DNA from: Bradyrhizobium altum
Lineage (GTDB): Bacteria > Pseudomonadota > Alphaproteobacteria > Rhizobiales > Xanthobacteraceae
Length of the DNA: 64,000 nt
Direction of reading: 5' to 3'
Assembly (NCBI RefSeq): GCF_020889705.1
Contig: NZ_JACMYP010000011.1
Span: forward strand, 1-64,000
The notes under the pieces are model-generated. The model saw only the letters and a list, made by a program, of their open reading frames with translations, had not been told where the DNA came from and did no database searches. The translations under genes were made by a program, and so were the position numbers. Below, in pieces: positions 34,043 through 43,768 of the stretch; the first letter of the stretch is position 1, and each line of letters begins with the position of its first letter.

Positions 34043-36172
34043 TCAGAGCAGTCCCGCGCCGCGGGCCCATTTGTACTTGGCGCCCAGCACCTCGACCGGC
34101 AGCTCGGTCGAATAGGCGTAGGCCGGAATGCCGTTCTGGTAGAGATACTCGGCGGCCTCCTCGACCTCGACGTCGCCGGCGAGCGAGGCGACGATCGGCT
34201 TCACGAAGCCCTTGGCCTCCATCTCCTTCTTCACCTCGACCATGTTGCGCGCGAACACCATCGGTGGCGTCACGATGGTGTGCCAATAGCCGAGGATCAG
34301 CGCGTGGATGCGCTCATCGGAGAGACCGAGCTTCACCGTGTTGACGTAGGTGATCGGCGGCTCGCCGCCGGTGATATCCACAGGATTTCCAGCCGCGCCG
34401 AACGGCGGGATGAACTTGCGGAACGCCGCATCGAGATCCGGCGGCATCTGCATCAGCGACAGGCCGTTGTCGACCACGGAGTCGGAGAGCAGCACGCCGG
34501 AGCCGCCGGCACCGGTGATGATCAGGACGTTCTCGCCCTTCGGCGTCGGCAGCACCGGCACGCCGCGGGCGAATTCCAAGAGCTGCCGGAGCGAGCGGGC
34601 GCGGATCACGCCGGACTGCTTGAACACGTCCTCATAGATCTTGTCGTTGCCGGCGAGCGCGCCTGTGTGCGACGAGGCCGCCTTCGCACCCGCAGAAGTG
34701 CGGCCGGCCTTGAGCACGACCACCGGCTTCTTCTTGGAGACGCGCTTGGCGGCCTCCGCGAAGGCACGGCCGTCCTTCAGGTCTTCGCAGTGCTGCGCGA
34801 TCAAATTGGTGTTCGGGTCCTGCTCGAAGAAGGCAAGCAGATCGTCCTCGTCGATGTCGGACTTGTTGCCGAGGCCGACGATCGCCGACACGCCCATCTT
34901 GGCCGAGCGCGAGAAGCCGATGATCGCCATGCCGATGCCGCCCGACTGCGACGACAGCGCCGCGTGGCCCTTGACGTCATAGGCGGTGCAGAACGTGGCG
35001 CACAGGTTGGCCGGCGTATAGTAGAAGCCGTAGATGTTCGGCCCCATCAGGCGGATGTTGTACTTCTTGCCGACCTCGACGATCTCGGCCTGCAATTCGG
35101 GCGCGCCGGCTTCGGCGAAGCCCGAGGGAATCAGCACCGCACCGGGGATTTTCTTCTCGCCGCACTCGACGAGCGCGCCGGCGACGAATTTCGCGGGGAT
35201 CGCAAACACCGCCGTGTCGATCACGCCGGGCACGTCCTTGACGCTCTTGTAGGCCTTGTAGCCGAGAATCTCTTCAGCCTTCGGGTGGATCGGATAGATC
35301 TCGCCCTTGTAGCCGCCGTTGATGAGGTTCTTCATCACGGAGTTGCCGATCTTGCCGTCCTCGGCGGAGGCGCCGATCACCGCAACGCCCTTCGGCTGCA
35401 TGATGCGGCTCATCGCGGCGACGATCTCTTCGGTCGGGCGCGGCGCCGGACGCGGCTTGTAGTCGAAGTCGACGACGATGCGGACGTCGGCGGCGATCGC
35501 GTTTTTGCTGGTGGCGAACACCGGATTAAGGTCGAGCTCGACGATCTCGGGGAAATCGCTGACCAGCTGCGACACCTTGACGATAACGTCGGCGAGCGCC
35601 TCGCGATTGACCGGCTCGCCGCCGCGCACGCCCTTCAGCATCTCATGCGCCTGGATGCCGTCGAGCATCGACAGCGCATCTTCCTTGGTCGCGGGCGCGA
35701 GGCGGAAGGTGATGTCCTTGAGGATTTCGACCAGCACGCCGCCGAGGCCGAAGGCGACCAGCTTGCCGAACGAGCCGTCGGTGATCGAACCGACGATCAC
35801 CTCGGTGCCGCCGCCCAGCATCTGCTGGACCTGGATGCCCTCGATCTTGGCATCGGCCTTGTATTTCCTGGCGTTGGCGAGGATGGTCTCGTAGCTCTTC
35901 TCGGCGTCCGCGGCGCTCTTGACGCCGACCACCACGCCGCCCGCCTCGGTTTTGTGGAGGATGTCGGGCGAGACGATCTTCATCACCACCGGGAAGCCCA
36001 TGTCGGAGGCGATCCGGGCAGCCTCGGCGGCCGACTTGGCGACGCCTTCCTTCGGCACCGGAATGCCGTAGGCGTCGCAAACCACCTTGCCTTCGGGCGC
36101 GGTGAGGCTCGTGCGCTTGTCGGCCCTGACCGCATCGAGAATTTTGCGGACCGCATCCTTCGAATTTGACAT
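34043..36172 (-). CDS. ADP-forming acyl-CoA ligase (acetate--CoA ligase family)
   Basis: A 709-residue NDP-forming acyl-CoA synthetase. An ATP-grasp domain comes first (LTAPEGKVVCDAYGIPVPKEG; GFPVVMKIVSPDILHKTEAGG), then from about 255 a CoA-binding Rossmann domain (GVAVIGASAEDGKIGNSVM) and the ligase domains; the phospho-acceptor His is in SSHTGALAG near 510. Members make acetyl-, malonyl-, 4-hydroxybutyryl- or other acyl-CoA. It is divergent from the GntR-oxc-frc genes and has the same operator, so it may supply the first CoA-ester of the oxalate cycle or make oxalyl-CoA directly; that is inference. A terminator follows. Confidence 0.85.
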   Translation of the reverse strand: MSNSKDAVRKILDAVRADKRTSLTAPEGKVVCDAYGIPVPKEGVAKSAAEAARIASDMGFPVVMKIVSPDILHKTEAGGVVVGVKSAADAEKSYETILANARKYKADAKIEGIQVQQMLGGGTEVIVGSITDGSFGKLVAFGLGGVLVEILKDITFRLAPATKEDALSMLDGIQAHEMLKGVRGGEPVNREALADVIVKVSQLVSDFPEIVELDLNPVFATSKNAIAADVRIVVDFDYKPRPAPRPTEEIVAAMSRIMQPKGVAVIGASAEDGKIGNSVMKNLINGGYKGEIYPIHPKAEEILGYKAYKSVKDVPGVIDTAVFAIPAKFVAGALVECGEKKIPGAVLIPSGFAEAGAPELQAEIVEVGKKYNIRLMGPNIYGFYYTPANLCATFCTAYDVKGHAALSSQSGGIGMAIIGFSRSAKMGVSAIVGLGNKSDIDEDDLLAFFEQDPNTNLIAQHCEDLKDGRAFAEAAKRVSKKKPVVVLKAGRTSAGAKAASSHTGALAGNDKIYEDVFKQSGVIRARSLRQLLEFARGVPVLPTPKGENVLIITGAGGSGVLLSDSVVDNGLSLMQMPPDLDAAFRKFIPPFGAAGNPVDITGGEPPITYVNTVKLGLSDERIHALILGYWHTIVTPPMVFARNMVEVKKEMEAKGFVKPIVASLAGDVEVEEAAEYLYQNGIPAYAYSTELPVEVLGAKYKWARGAGLL

Positions 36173-36202
36173 TGGCTTCCTCCTGGGACAGATTTCGTGG
36201 CA

Positions 36203-36230
36203 TTTGGTATGCCAAAAACGTAATTGTCAA
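36203..36230 (-). promoter_or_regulatory. Acyl-CoA ligase promoter with GntR operator
   Basis: On the minus strand TTGACA (36230-36225), eight bases, then TTTGGCATACCAAA (36216-36203), about 30 bp before the ligase ATG. The operator lies where the -10 should be, so bound regulator would block the polymerase. The design mirrors the facing promoter at 36271. Confidence 0.7.
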
Positions 36231-36270
36231 GGTCGGTCGACGTGCAAAAATACTGAAAAATATGGGCAGC

Positions 36271-36298
36271 TTGACATTCTGGTATTTGGCATGCCAAA
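36271..36298 (+). promoter_or_regulatory. GntR-oxc-frc promoter with palindromic operator
   Basis: TTGACA (36271-36276), eight bases, then the perfect palindrome TTTGGCATGCCAAA (36285-36298). It also reads as CTGGTAT-N5-ATGCCAA (36279-36297), the form found at the other oxalate promoters. Candidate autoregulatory site of the GntR protein encoded 56 bp downstream. Confidence 0.75.
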
Positions 36299-36353
36299 AA
36301 TCTAAGGTACTTTCTTCTGCTAAGAAGACGTCTCCAAGAGGAGGAGACGAGTC

Positions 36354-37085
36354 GTGCCTGACCCGAAACAGACCAAGGCGTCGCCCAACATGGCTGACAC
36401 AGATATCGCCATCGTCCGCATCGCGCCGGAGACGAGCTTCAAGAACAAGGCCTATGAGGCCTTGAAGGAAGCTATCCTGAAGATGGACATCTACGCGACG
36501 CCCGAGCCGGTGATGCTCGACGAACGCGCATTGTCCGAGCGCCTCGGCGTCAGCCGCACGCCGATCCGCGAAGCGATCGCGATGCTCGAGCAGGACGGTT
36601 TCGTGAAAACCGTGCCGCGCCGCGGCATCATCGTGGTCCGCCGCACCAAGTCGGAGATCGTCGACATGATCCGCGCCTGGGCGGCGCTGGAAAGCATGGC
36701 GGCGCGCCTGATCACCACCACCGCGCGCAAGAAGGACATCTCGGCGCTGCGCGACTTCTTCAAGGACTTCAGCGACGACCGCCTGCCGCAGGATCACGTC
36801 GAGGAATATTCCAAGGCCAACATCGCCTTCCACCAGGCGCTGATCTCGCTGTCGGAATCGCCTGTGCTGGTCGATCTCACCAATGACCTGCTGCTGCATG
36901 TGCGCGGCTATCGCCAGCTCACGATCGGCCGCAAGGACCGCACCGCGACCTCGCTGCCCGAGCATCTCGGGATCATCGAGGCGCTGGAAGCGCGCGACAC
37001 CGAGCTCGCCGAAAAGCGCGCCCGCGATCACACGCTCGGCCTTGCCGCCTATGTCGAGGCGCACGGCCAAGAATTATTCACGTAG
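36354..37085 (+). CDS. GntR-family regulator of oxalate metabolism (FCD type)
   Basis: A 243-residue FadR-subfamily regulator. The winged helix covers about residues 25-95 ([53 protein letters not shown]). The FCD domain includes [14 protein letters not shown] and [10 protein letters not shown]. The start is GTG 36354 with AGAGGAGGAG seven bases upstream; ATG 36390 is possible. It stands first in the oxc-frc unit and is divergent from the acyl-CoA ligase. TGGYAT/ATRCCA operators here and at four more promoters to 48.8 kb imply that it is the regulon's local controller, probably responding to oxalate, oxalyl-CoA or formyl-CoA. Confidence 0.85.
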   Translation: MPDPKQTKASPNMADTDIAIVRIAPETSFKNKAYEALKEAILKMDIYATPEPVMLDERALSERLGVSRTPIREAIAMLEQDGFVKTVPRRGIIVVRRTKSEIVDMIRAWAALESMAARLITTTARKKDISALRDFFKDFSDDRLPQDHVEEYSKANIAFHQALISLSESPVLVDLTNDLLLHVRGYRQLTIGRKDRTATSLPEHLGIIEALEARDTELAEKRARDHTLGLAAYVEAHGQELFT

Positions 37086-37168
37086 AGAACCGTTCACGTA
37101 AGTTTGAGAGTCCACACCCGCTTCAGACGACGATCAGATCGTCCGAACCAAGAACGATCAGGGAGACG

Positions 37169-38904
37169 ATGCCGATGCTGAATACCGCTACGAAGTCCGA
37201 GGCACCGGGCACCGAGCAAGAATTGACCGATGGCTTCCACCTCGTCATCGATGCGCTCAAGCTCAACGGCATCGACACCGTCTATGGTGTGCCGGGTATC
37301 CCGATCACGGACCTGGGCCGCATGGCCCAGGCGGCGGGCATTCGCGTGCTCTCGTTCCGCCACGAGCAGAATGCCGGCTATGCGGCCTCGATCGCCGGCT
37401 TCCTGACCAAGCGTCCCGGCGTCTGCCTCACGGTGTCGGCGCCCGGCTTCCTCAACGGCCTCACGGCCCTCGCCCACGCCACCACCAACTGCTTCCCGAT
37501 GATCCTGATCTCGGGCTCGTCCGAGCGCGAGATCGTCGACCTGCAGCAGGGCGACTATGAGGAGATGGACCAGCTCGCGATCGCCAAGCCGCTGTGCAAG
37601 GCGGCCTTCCGCGTGCTGCACGCCCAGGACATTGGCATCGGCCTTGCCCGCGCGATCCGCGCCGCGGTGTCGGGCCGTCCCGGCGGCGTCTATCTCGACC
37701 TGCCCGCAAACTGTTCGGCCAGGTCATGGACGCGGCGGCCGGCGAGAAGTCGCTGGTCAAGGTGATCGATGCTGCGCCGGCGCAGCTCCCTGCCCCGTCG
37801 GCCGTCAAGCGCGCGCTCGACGTGCTGAAGAACGCGAAGCGTCCGCTGATCATCCTCGGCAAGGGCGCGGCCTACGCGCAGGCCGACGAGGCGATCAAGA
37901 ATTTCGTCGAGAAGAGCGGCGTGCCGTTCCTGCCGATGAGCATGGCCAAGGGCCTCTTGCCCGATCTGCATCCGCAATGCGCGGGTGCGGCGCGCTCGAC
38001 CGTGCTGAAGGAAGCCGACGTCGTGATGCTGATCGGTGCCCGCCTCAACTGGCTACTGTCGCATGGCAAGGGCAAGACCTGGGGTGAAGCTCCGAAGAAG
38101 TTCATCCAGGTCGACATCGAGCCGAAGGAAATGGATTCCAACGTCGAGATCGTCGCCCCCGTGGTCGGCGATATCGGCTCCTGCGTGTCCGCGTTCCTCG
38201 ACGCCATGGGCGCGAGCTGGTCGGCCGCACCGAGCGACTGGCTCGCCACCGTGGCGAAGAAGCGCGACGACAACGTCGCCAAGATGGCGCCGAAGCTGAT
38301 GAGCAATGCCTCACCGATGGACTATCACGGTGCGCTCGGCGCACTGCGCACGATCATCACGGAACGTCCCGACACCATCTTCGTCAACGAAGGCGCCAAC
38401 ACGCTCGATCTCGCCCGCGGCGTCGTCGACATGCACAAGCCGCGCAAGCGGCTCGACGTCGGCACCTGGGGCGTGATGGGCATCGGCATGGGCTATTCGA
38501 TCGCGGCCGCGGTCGAGACCGGCCTGCCCGTGCTCGCGGTCGAAGGCGACAGCGCCTTCGGCTTCTCCGGCATGGAGGTCGAGACCATCTGCCGCTACAA
38601 CCTGCCGATCTGCGTCGTGATCTTCAACAATGACGGCATCTATCGCGGCACCGACGTCAACAGCGCGGGCGAGGATCCAGCGACCACCGTGTTCGTCAAG
38701 GGCTCGCGCTACGACAAGATGATGGAAGCCTTCGGCGGCGTCGGCGTCAACGCCACCTCGCCCGACGAGCTGAAGCGAGCGGTCAATGCGGCGCTGGATT
38801 CCGGCAAGCCGACCTTGATCAACGCGGTGATCGATCCGGCGGCGGGCTCGGAGAGCGGCCGCATCGGCAACCTCAATCCTCAGAGCGTTCTGAAGAAGAA
38901 GTAA
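37169..38904 (+). pseudogene. oxc: Oxalyl-CoA decarboxylase, frameshifted in this sequence
   Basis: Oxc is a ThDP enzyme converting oxalyl-CoA to formyl-CoA and CO2. The first frame (37169 to about 37708) carries the N-domain, with the ThDP-activating Glu in [13 protein letters not shown] and ends normally at GGVYLDLPA. The next frame then resumes [21 protein letters not shown] and continues to 38904 with ThDP motif GDSAFGFSG...FNNDGIYRGTD and a normal C-terminus. One base is missing at 37706-37711 (GCAAACTG where GCAAAGCTG-like sequence is expected); restoring it gives a full 578-residue enzyme. Downstream codon use is unspoiled, so the lesion is recent or a sequencing error. GGGAG precedes ATG 37169. 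frc follows 61 bp later. Confidence 0.9.
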
Positions 38905-38965
38905 CCCCTAACCCCAATCACTCCCTGCGGGTGCAGGGGCAGACCAGAGTACGGAGCATAATATT

Positions 38966-40243
38966 ATGACCAAGGCGCTCAAGGGCGTTCGCATTCTCGA
39001 TTTCACCCACGTCCAGTCGGGTCCGACCTGCACGCAATTGCTGGCCTGGTTCGGCGCCGACGTGATCAAGGTCGAGCGTCCCGGCGTCGGCGACATTACG
39101 CGCGGCCAGCTGCAGGACATCCCGAACGTGGACAGCCTGTATTTCACCATGCTGAACCACAACAAGCGCTCGATCACGCTCGACACCAAGAACCCGAAGG
39201 GCAAGGAAGTTCTCACGGCGCTGATCAAGCAGTGCGACGTGCTGGTCGAGAATTTCGGCCCCGGCGTGCTCGATCGCATGGGTTTCCCCTGGGAGAAGAT
39301 CCACAGCATCAACCCGAAGATGATCGTCGCCTCGATCAAGGGTTTCGGCCCCGGCCCGTATGAGGACTGCAAGGTCTACGAGAACGTCGCGCAGTGCACC
39401 GGCGGCGCCGCCTCGACCACCGGCTTCCGCGACGGCCTGCCGCTGGTCACCGGCGCACAGATCGGCGACAGCGGCACCGGGTTGCACCTCGCGCTCGGCA
39501 TCGTCACCGCGCTCTACCAGCGCACCCACTCGGGCAAGGGCCAGCGCGTCACCGCGGCGATGCAGGACGGCGTGCTCAACCTCGCCCGCGTCAAGCTGCG
39601 CGACCAGCAGCGCCTCGCCCACGGGCCGCTGAAGGAATACAGCCAGTTCGGCGAAGGCATTCCGTTCGGCGATGCCGTGCCGCGCGCCGGCAACGATTCC
39701 GGCGGCGGCCAGCCCGGCCGCATCTTGAAGTGCAAGGGCTGGGAGACCGACCCGAACGCCTACATCTACTTCATCACCCAGGCCCCGGTCTGGGAGAAGA
39801 TCTGCGACGTGATCGGCGAGCCGACCTGGAAGACCGATCCGAACTACGCCAAGCCGCCGGCCCGCCTGCCGCGCCTCAACGAGATCTTCGCCCGCATCGA
39901 GCAGTGGACGATGACCAAGACAAAATTCGAGGCGATGGAGATCCTCAACAAGGACGACATCCCCTGCGGCCCGATCCTGTCGATGAAGGAGATCGCGGAA
40001 GACCAGTCGCTGCGCGCGACCGGCACCGTCGTCGAGGTCGATCACCCGACCCGCGGCAAGTACATCTCGGTCGGCAACCCGATCAAGCTGTCGGATTCGC
40101 CGAGCGAAGTCGCCCGCTCGCCGCTGCTCGGCGAGCACACCGACGAGATCCTGCGCGAGGTGCTCGGCTTCAGCGACCACCAGGTCGCCGAGATCCACGA
40201 TTCCGGCGCACTCGACCCGCCGCGCAAGCAGGCGGCGGAGTAA
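38966..40243 (+). CDS. frc: Formyl-CoA:oxalate CoA-transferase
   Basis: Frc moves CoA from formyl-CoA to oxalate, giving formate and oxalyl-CoA, which Oxc then decarboxylates. The 425-residue protein matches class III CoA-transferases of this type over its length: [21 protein letters not shown] at the start, catalytic Asp168 in [10 protein letters not shown] (Asp169 of the Oxalobacter enzyme), and the flexible glycine loop [10 protein letters not shown] at 243-252. The end [14 protein letters not shown] is also typical. It follows oxc by 61 bp and ends in a strong terminator, so GntR-oxc-frc is probably one transcript. Confidence 0.95.
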   Translation: MTKALKGVRILDFTHVQSGPTCTQLLAWFGADVIKVERPGVGDITRGQLQDIPNVDSLYFTMLNHNKRSITLDTKNPKGKEVLTALIKQCDVLVENFGPGVLDRMGFPWEKIHSINPKMIVASIKGFGPGPYEDCKVYENVAQCTGGAASTTGFRDGLPLVTGAQIGDSGTGLHLALGIVTALYQRTHSGKGQRVTAAMQDGVLNLARVKLRDQQRLAHGPLKEYSQFGEGIPFGDAVPRAGNDSGGGQPGRILKCKGWETDPNAYIYFITQAPVWEKICDVIGEPTWKTDPNYAKPPARLPRLNEIFARIEQWTMTKTKFEAMEILNKDDIPCGPILSMKEIAEDQSLRATGTVVEVDHPTRGKYISVGNPIKLSDSPSEVARSPLLGEHTDEILREVLGFSDHQVAEIHDSGALDPPRKQAAE

Positions 40244-40265
40244 GGCTGCGCTCAATCAAAACGAC

Positions 40266-40297
40266 AAATGGCCGCGGGCAACCGCGGCCATTTTTGT
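40266..40297 (+). terminator. Rho-independent terminator after frc
   Basis: AAATGGCCGCGG and CCGCGGCCATTT form a perfect 12-bp stem with a GCAA tetraloop followed by TTTTTGTT, 22 bases after the frc stop. It closes the GntR-oxc-frc unit. Confidence 0.93.
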
Positions 40298-40456
40298 TCG
40301 GGCTGCCGCTCTCCGCATCAATGGCGGACATTGATGAGCTCGATGCCACATGTCTGCCCCGGGCGAGATGCGGACAACCTATTCAGCTTTTGCGACAATA
40401 GCCTGTTCGATCGCTGCGTCGGCACCGTCGGGCAGCGCCCGCGATGGTGCGACCGG

Positions 40457-43060
40457 TCAACTTCTGCGAGCCGCGTCGGCGGTGCTTGACGCCAAAGGTA
40501 TGCCGGATGAGCGCGTCGATCTCGAAGGCGCAAGATCCTGGATAAAATCTCTCAGTGCCTCGGTATCGAACGGCTTGCGGAGTATTTTCAGGCTTGGCGG
40601 GGCTGCTTTTGCGGCATCGCTATAGCCGGTTGTGAGGGCTATGGGCAAACCGGGGTACCGCGACCGAACTTCTCTCGCGAGCCCGACGCCATCGATGGTC
40701 CCTGGCATGACGATATCGCTGAAGACGAGATCGATCTTCGTACCGGTATCGAGCAACTTCAATGCCGCTTCGGCCGAGTCTCGATAGATGGTTTCATAAC
40801 CTAGATGCTCGAACAGCGATGATGTCACATCCGCCACTTCGGGGCTGTCGTCGACCACGAGAACCGTCTGCCGCGGCGGCTGCCTTGGTCTTGCCCGGGC
40901 AGCGGCGAGTTCTTTGCTGGTGATCTGCTCATCCACACAGGACGGCAGATAGATTGTAATCGTTGTTCCTTGTCCAACCTTGCTGTCTGCCGTCACGGTT
41001 CCGCCCGCCTGGTGCGCAAAACCATAAACCTGGGACAGACCGAGCCCGGTCCCTTTGCCGACCTCCTTGGTCGTGAAAAACGGATCGAACATCTTGGACA
41101 GAAGATTTGGCGGAATACCGGTGCCCGTATCGCCAAGCGTGATCGCAAAGAAGGCCTTCCCACGGCGATCGCCGCCGGTTTCCTGATTTGCGGTGACCGC
41201 GTGGACGGACAACGTGAATGTGCCGCCGCTTGTCATTGCATCTCGCGCATTGACGGCGATGTTGACGATCGCAAGTTCCAGCTCGGCGAGGTCAACCTTG
41301 ACCGGTGAAACGCTGTCGCCAACGTTCTCGTTGTACACGATGTTCCCGCGCAGCGAGCTCTCAATCATGGTCCGCATGTTCTTGATGGACGCATTCAGAT
41401 CAACGACCGTCGGGCTGAGATGCTGGTGACGAGAGAAGGTCAACAATTGGCGCGTGAGACTTTCGCCGCGTTTGGCCGCGGTTTGTATGGCTTCGATGGC
41501 CTTTGGCAGTTTTGGATCAAGCAGGCGTTGAAATATCTGGGCACTGCCTCCGATGATCATCAATAGATTGTTGAAGTCGTGTGCGATCCCGCCGGTCAGC
41601 TTGCCGATTGCCTCCATCTTCTGAGACATCGCGAGTTGTTCGCGCGCCTGGACCAGCTTCTCCTCCGCGTCGCGCCGCTCCGTCGCGTCGCGCAGGATAC
41701 TGATAAAACCGATCAGATTTCCTGCGTCATCACGGCTCGAAGAGACTGAGCCCGTGATGAAAAACGGCGTACCATTCTTTCTGATACGCCAACCCTCTAC
41801 GTCGTACTTGCCGCTTTCGATTGCCGACTCCAGCGCATGTGTCGGTGAACCCGCGCGGCGTTCATCCGGCCGATAGAATATCCCGAAGTGCTTACCTATG
41901 ATTTCTTCCGAGGTGTAGCCGATGATCTTTTGAGCGGTGCTATTCCAGCTCGTAACGTGTCCTTCCCGATCAAGCGCAAAGATTGCATAATCGACAACGC
42001 CTTCGATAAGGGTCTGGAAGTGCCGTCTGATGCTGTCGAGCGCCAAAGCTTTCCGTTCGAGTTGACCGTTCAGCTGGTCCTGGACGGAAAGCAAATGGGC
42101 TTCCCTGGCCTGACGCGTCGCGCTTGCCGCGGCCAGGGCAAGAGGAGGCGCCGACACGATGATCGAAAGCACGAACAAGGATAACAGCGCCCCGTTCGGA
42201 TCGATTTTCGAAAATGGATCATTCCCCACCGAGAACCCCCACACGGCAGTTCCGATGAAAATGAACGCGGCCGTCGCCACGGTGCATCGATCGCCGCGCA
42301 GACCGGCCCAGATCAAGGGCAGCAGAACCAGAAAGCCCAGAAGGCTCCGATGTGGCAGCAACACGTCGAGGCCGTCGCTGACGAGATCGCTACCGATCAG
42401 CGGGCTGTAGGCAGCGAGCCCGATGATACCAGCGAGAGCAGCGACCGTGATCGATTCCAACAGAGTCCATTTGGAAGCAATGCGTAAGGGCATCGTCGCC
42501 CAGAGCACGATGACCGGGGCAATCACCAGGGCCCCGGCAGCGTCCGCAAGCCACCAGGTCAACCCGGCGACGACGGAATCGGAAAAGCTCGATTCGTTGG
42601 CGAGCGTGAAACCGGCCAAGGCGATGGCTGAACTGATGATCGTGGTCGGCGCAAAGGAAATGATTGCAAACTTTGCGACATCGGACGGTGTGGCAAACGT
42701 CTGGCGACCGTTCGACCAGCGGCCAATCAGCCATGTCCCGGCACATGCGGCAAGCAGGCTGCCGATCCCGGCGGCGCCGATCTCCAGGAGCGATCGGTCG
42801 GCCATGAGGTAAGGTGAGAGGGCCCCCACCAGGATCGCGGGCCAGATCCGGTAGCCGCGCAGCAGGACCAGCACGAGCGCAAGCCCGGTTGGTGGCCATA
42901 GCGGTGTCGCGGCTGGATTTATGGCGGGAAGCAATCGCGCGGATTCGGCAAGACCAGCATAAATTGCGGCAACTATCAGGATTTCGACCGCGTAGGTCGC
43001 AACGCTCCGAGCGTCGCCAAAAGCGACAATCTTGGCCTTGGCGAACGTTGCCCTTTCCAT
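40457..43060 (-). CDS. Hybrid sensor histidine kinase: MASE1-PAS-HisKA-HATPase-REC
   Basis: An 867-residue membrane kinase. About eight to nine TM segments (residues 20-320) form a MASE1-like sensor (LWPPTGLALVLVLLRGYRIWPAILVGAL is characteristic). A PAS domain follows (FQTLIEGVVDYAIFALDREGHVTSWN), then HisKA with phospho-His near 494 in GGIAHDFNNLL, the ATPase motifs (DLNASIKN..., GTGIPP, GKGTGLGLSQVYGFA) and a C-terminal receiver with Asp in DLVFSDIVMPG. ATG 43060 has AAAGG upstream; a TTG start at 43111 is less likely. No output regulator is adjacent. It lies among the oxalate genes but its promoter lacks the oxalate motif, so a link is unproven. Confidence 0.88.
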   Translation of the reverse strand: MERATFAKAKIVAFGDARSVATYAVEILIVAAIYAGLAESARLLPAINPAATPLWPPTGLALVLVLLRGYRIWPAILVGALSPYLMADRSLLEIGAAGIGSLLAACAGTWLIGRWSNGRQTFATPSDVAKFAIISFAPTTIISSAIALAGFTLANESSFSDSVVAGLTWWLADAAGALVIAPVIVLWATMPLRIASKWTLLESITVAALAGIIGLAAYSPLIGSDLVSDGLDVLLPHRSLLGFLVLLPLIWAGLRGDRCTVATAAFIFIGTAVWGFSVGNDPFSKIDPNGALLSLFVLSIIVSAPPLALAAASATRQAREAHLLSVQDQLNGQLERKALALDSIRRHFQTLIEGVVDYAIFALDREGHVTSWNSTAQKIIGYTSEEIIGKHFGIFYRPDERRAGSPTHALESAIESGKYDVEGWRIRKNGTPFFITGSVSSSRDDAGNLIGFISILRDATERRDAEEKLVQAREQLAMSQKMEAIGKLTGGIAHDFNNLLMIIGGSAQIFQRLLDPKLPKAIEAIQTAAKRGESLTRQLLTFSRHQHLSPTVVDLNASIKNMRTMIESSLRGNIVYNENVGDSVSPVKVDLAELELAIVNIAVNARDAMTSGGTFTLSVHAVTANQETGGDRRGKAFFAITLGDTGTGIPPNLLSKMFDPFFTTKEVGKGTGLGLSQVYGFAHQAGGTVTADSKVGQGTTITIYLPSCVDEQITSKELAAARARPRQPPRQTVLVVDDSPEVADVTSSLFEHLGYETIYRDSAEAALKLLDTGTKIDLVFSDIVMPGTIDGVGLAREVRSRYPGLPIALTTGYSDAAKAAPPSLKILRKPFDTEALRDFIQDLAPSRSTRSSGIPLASSTADAARRS

Positions 43061-43111
43061 CGCAAGCCTTTGCAGTGGGCATCTCAACAATGCGGACGCA
43101 GTTTTGACCAA

Positions 43112-43517
43112 AACATGGCCGCACGATCGTGAGTAGAGAGGCGCTAGCCAACTTCGGAACGAGGGGCCATCGGGCAGTACCGTTGACCTAACAGCGATGG
43201 TACACTAGGCGCGGCAGCATCTGGAATACGAATCGGTCCGACCCCGCCGCGTTTCGGTGAGATCATCAGCAATCATTTTCCCTGTTGGCGCAAGAACTCT
43301 CGCTGTCGCTCTGATTATCGCTTCGGGGTCAGAAGCGGACCGGACCTTAGTGCGATTTGCATCTTGTCTAGGCAAAGAGGCAAACCACTGCCGCGATTTA
43401 CGAGGGGCGGCGGAACTCGAAGGGGGCAGCCGAGAAGCAAAATCTGACACGCCGACATCGGACCAATGGACCAGGGTGTGCTCGGGGACACTCGCGCGCG
43501 ATCGATCGCGCGCCGGA
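43112..43517. other. Gene-free stretch
   Basis: About 400 bp between the hybrid kinase gene and the end of the XRE gene. It must contain the kinase promoter. Short frames on both strands have composition unlike the neighbouring genes and no ribosome sites. I see no repeat or RNA gene in it. Confidence 0.4.
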
Positions 43518-43763
43518 TCAGCCGCCCTCGCCGCCATCGGCCTCACCCTCATCGCCCGGTACATATTCCAGAATGTCCCCGGGCCGGCAGTCGAGTTCGC
43601 GACAGATCGCCGACAGCGTCGAGAAGCGCATCGCCTTGGCCTTGCCGGTTTTCAGGATCGACAGGTTCTGGATCGAGATGCCGATCGCGTCCGCAAGGTC
43701 TCCGAGGCGGCGCTTGCGCTTTGCGAGCATGACATCGAGGTTCACCACGATGGGCACGAGCAT
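43518..43763 (-). CDS. XRE-family helix-turn-helix regulator (YozG-like)
   Basis: An 81-residue Cro/C1-type protein: VVNLDVMLAKRKRRLGDLADAIGISIQNLSILKTGKAKAMRFSTLSAICRELDCRPGDILEY is a complete single-domain HTH. The acidic tail is GDEGEADGGEGG. It starts five bases after the DUF2975 stop. The DUF2975 + small XRE pair is a recurring unit in bacteria; the membrane protein may transmit a signal to this regulator. Confidence 0.85.
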   Translation of the reverse strand: MLVPIVVNLDVMLAKRKRRLGDLADAIGISIQNLSILKTGKAKAMRFSTLSAICRELDCRPGDILEYVPGDEGEADGGEGG

Positions 43764-43768
43764 CACCC

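Noticed and set aside
33935..36169. 744-codon open frame opposite the acyl-CoA ligase
   Set aside because: Same shadow composition; the minus-strand ligase has full domain motifs, promoter and terminator.
36203..36298. Recombination or attachment site
   Set aside because: The palindromes sit at fixed distances from -35 elements in a divergent promoter and recur at other oxalate promoters, with no integrase gene in the window.
37700..37715. Programmed -1 frameshifting as an explanation for the split oxc
   Set aside because: No X-XXY-YYZ slippery heptamer and no obvious downstream pseudoknot; Oxc is normally one uninterrupted frame.
43205..43564. 119-codon minus-strand frame upstream of the hybrid kinase
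   Set aside because: Overlaps the end of the XRE gene, has shadow-like composition and no ribosome site.
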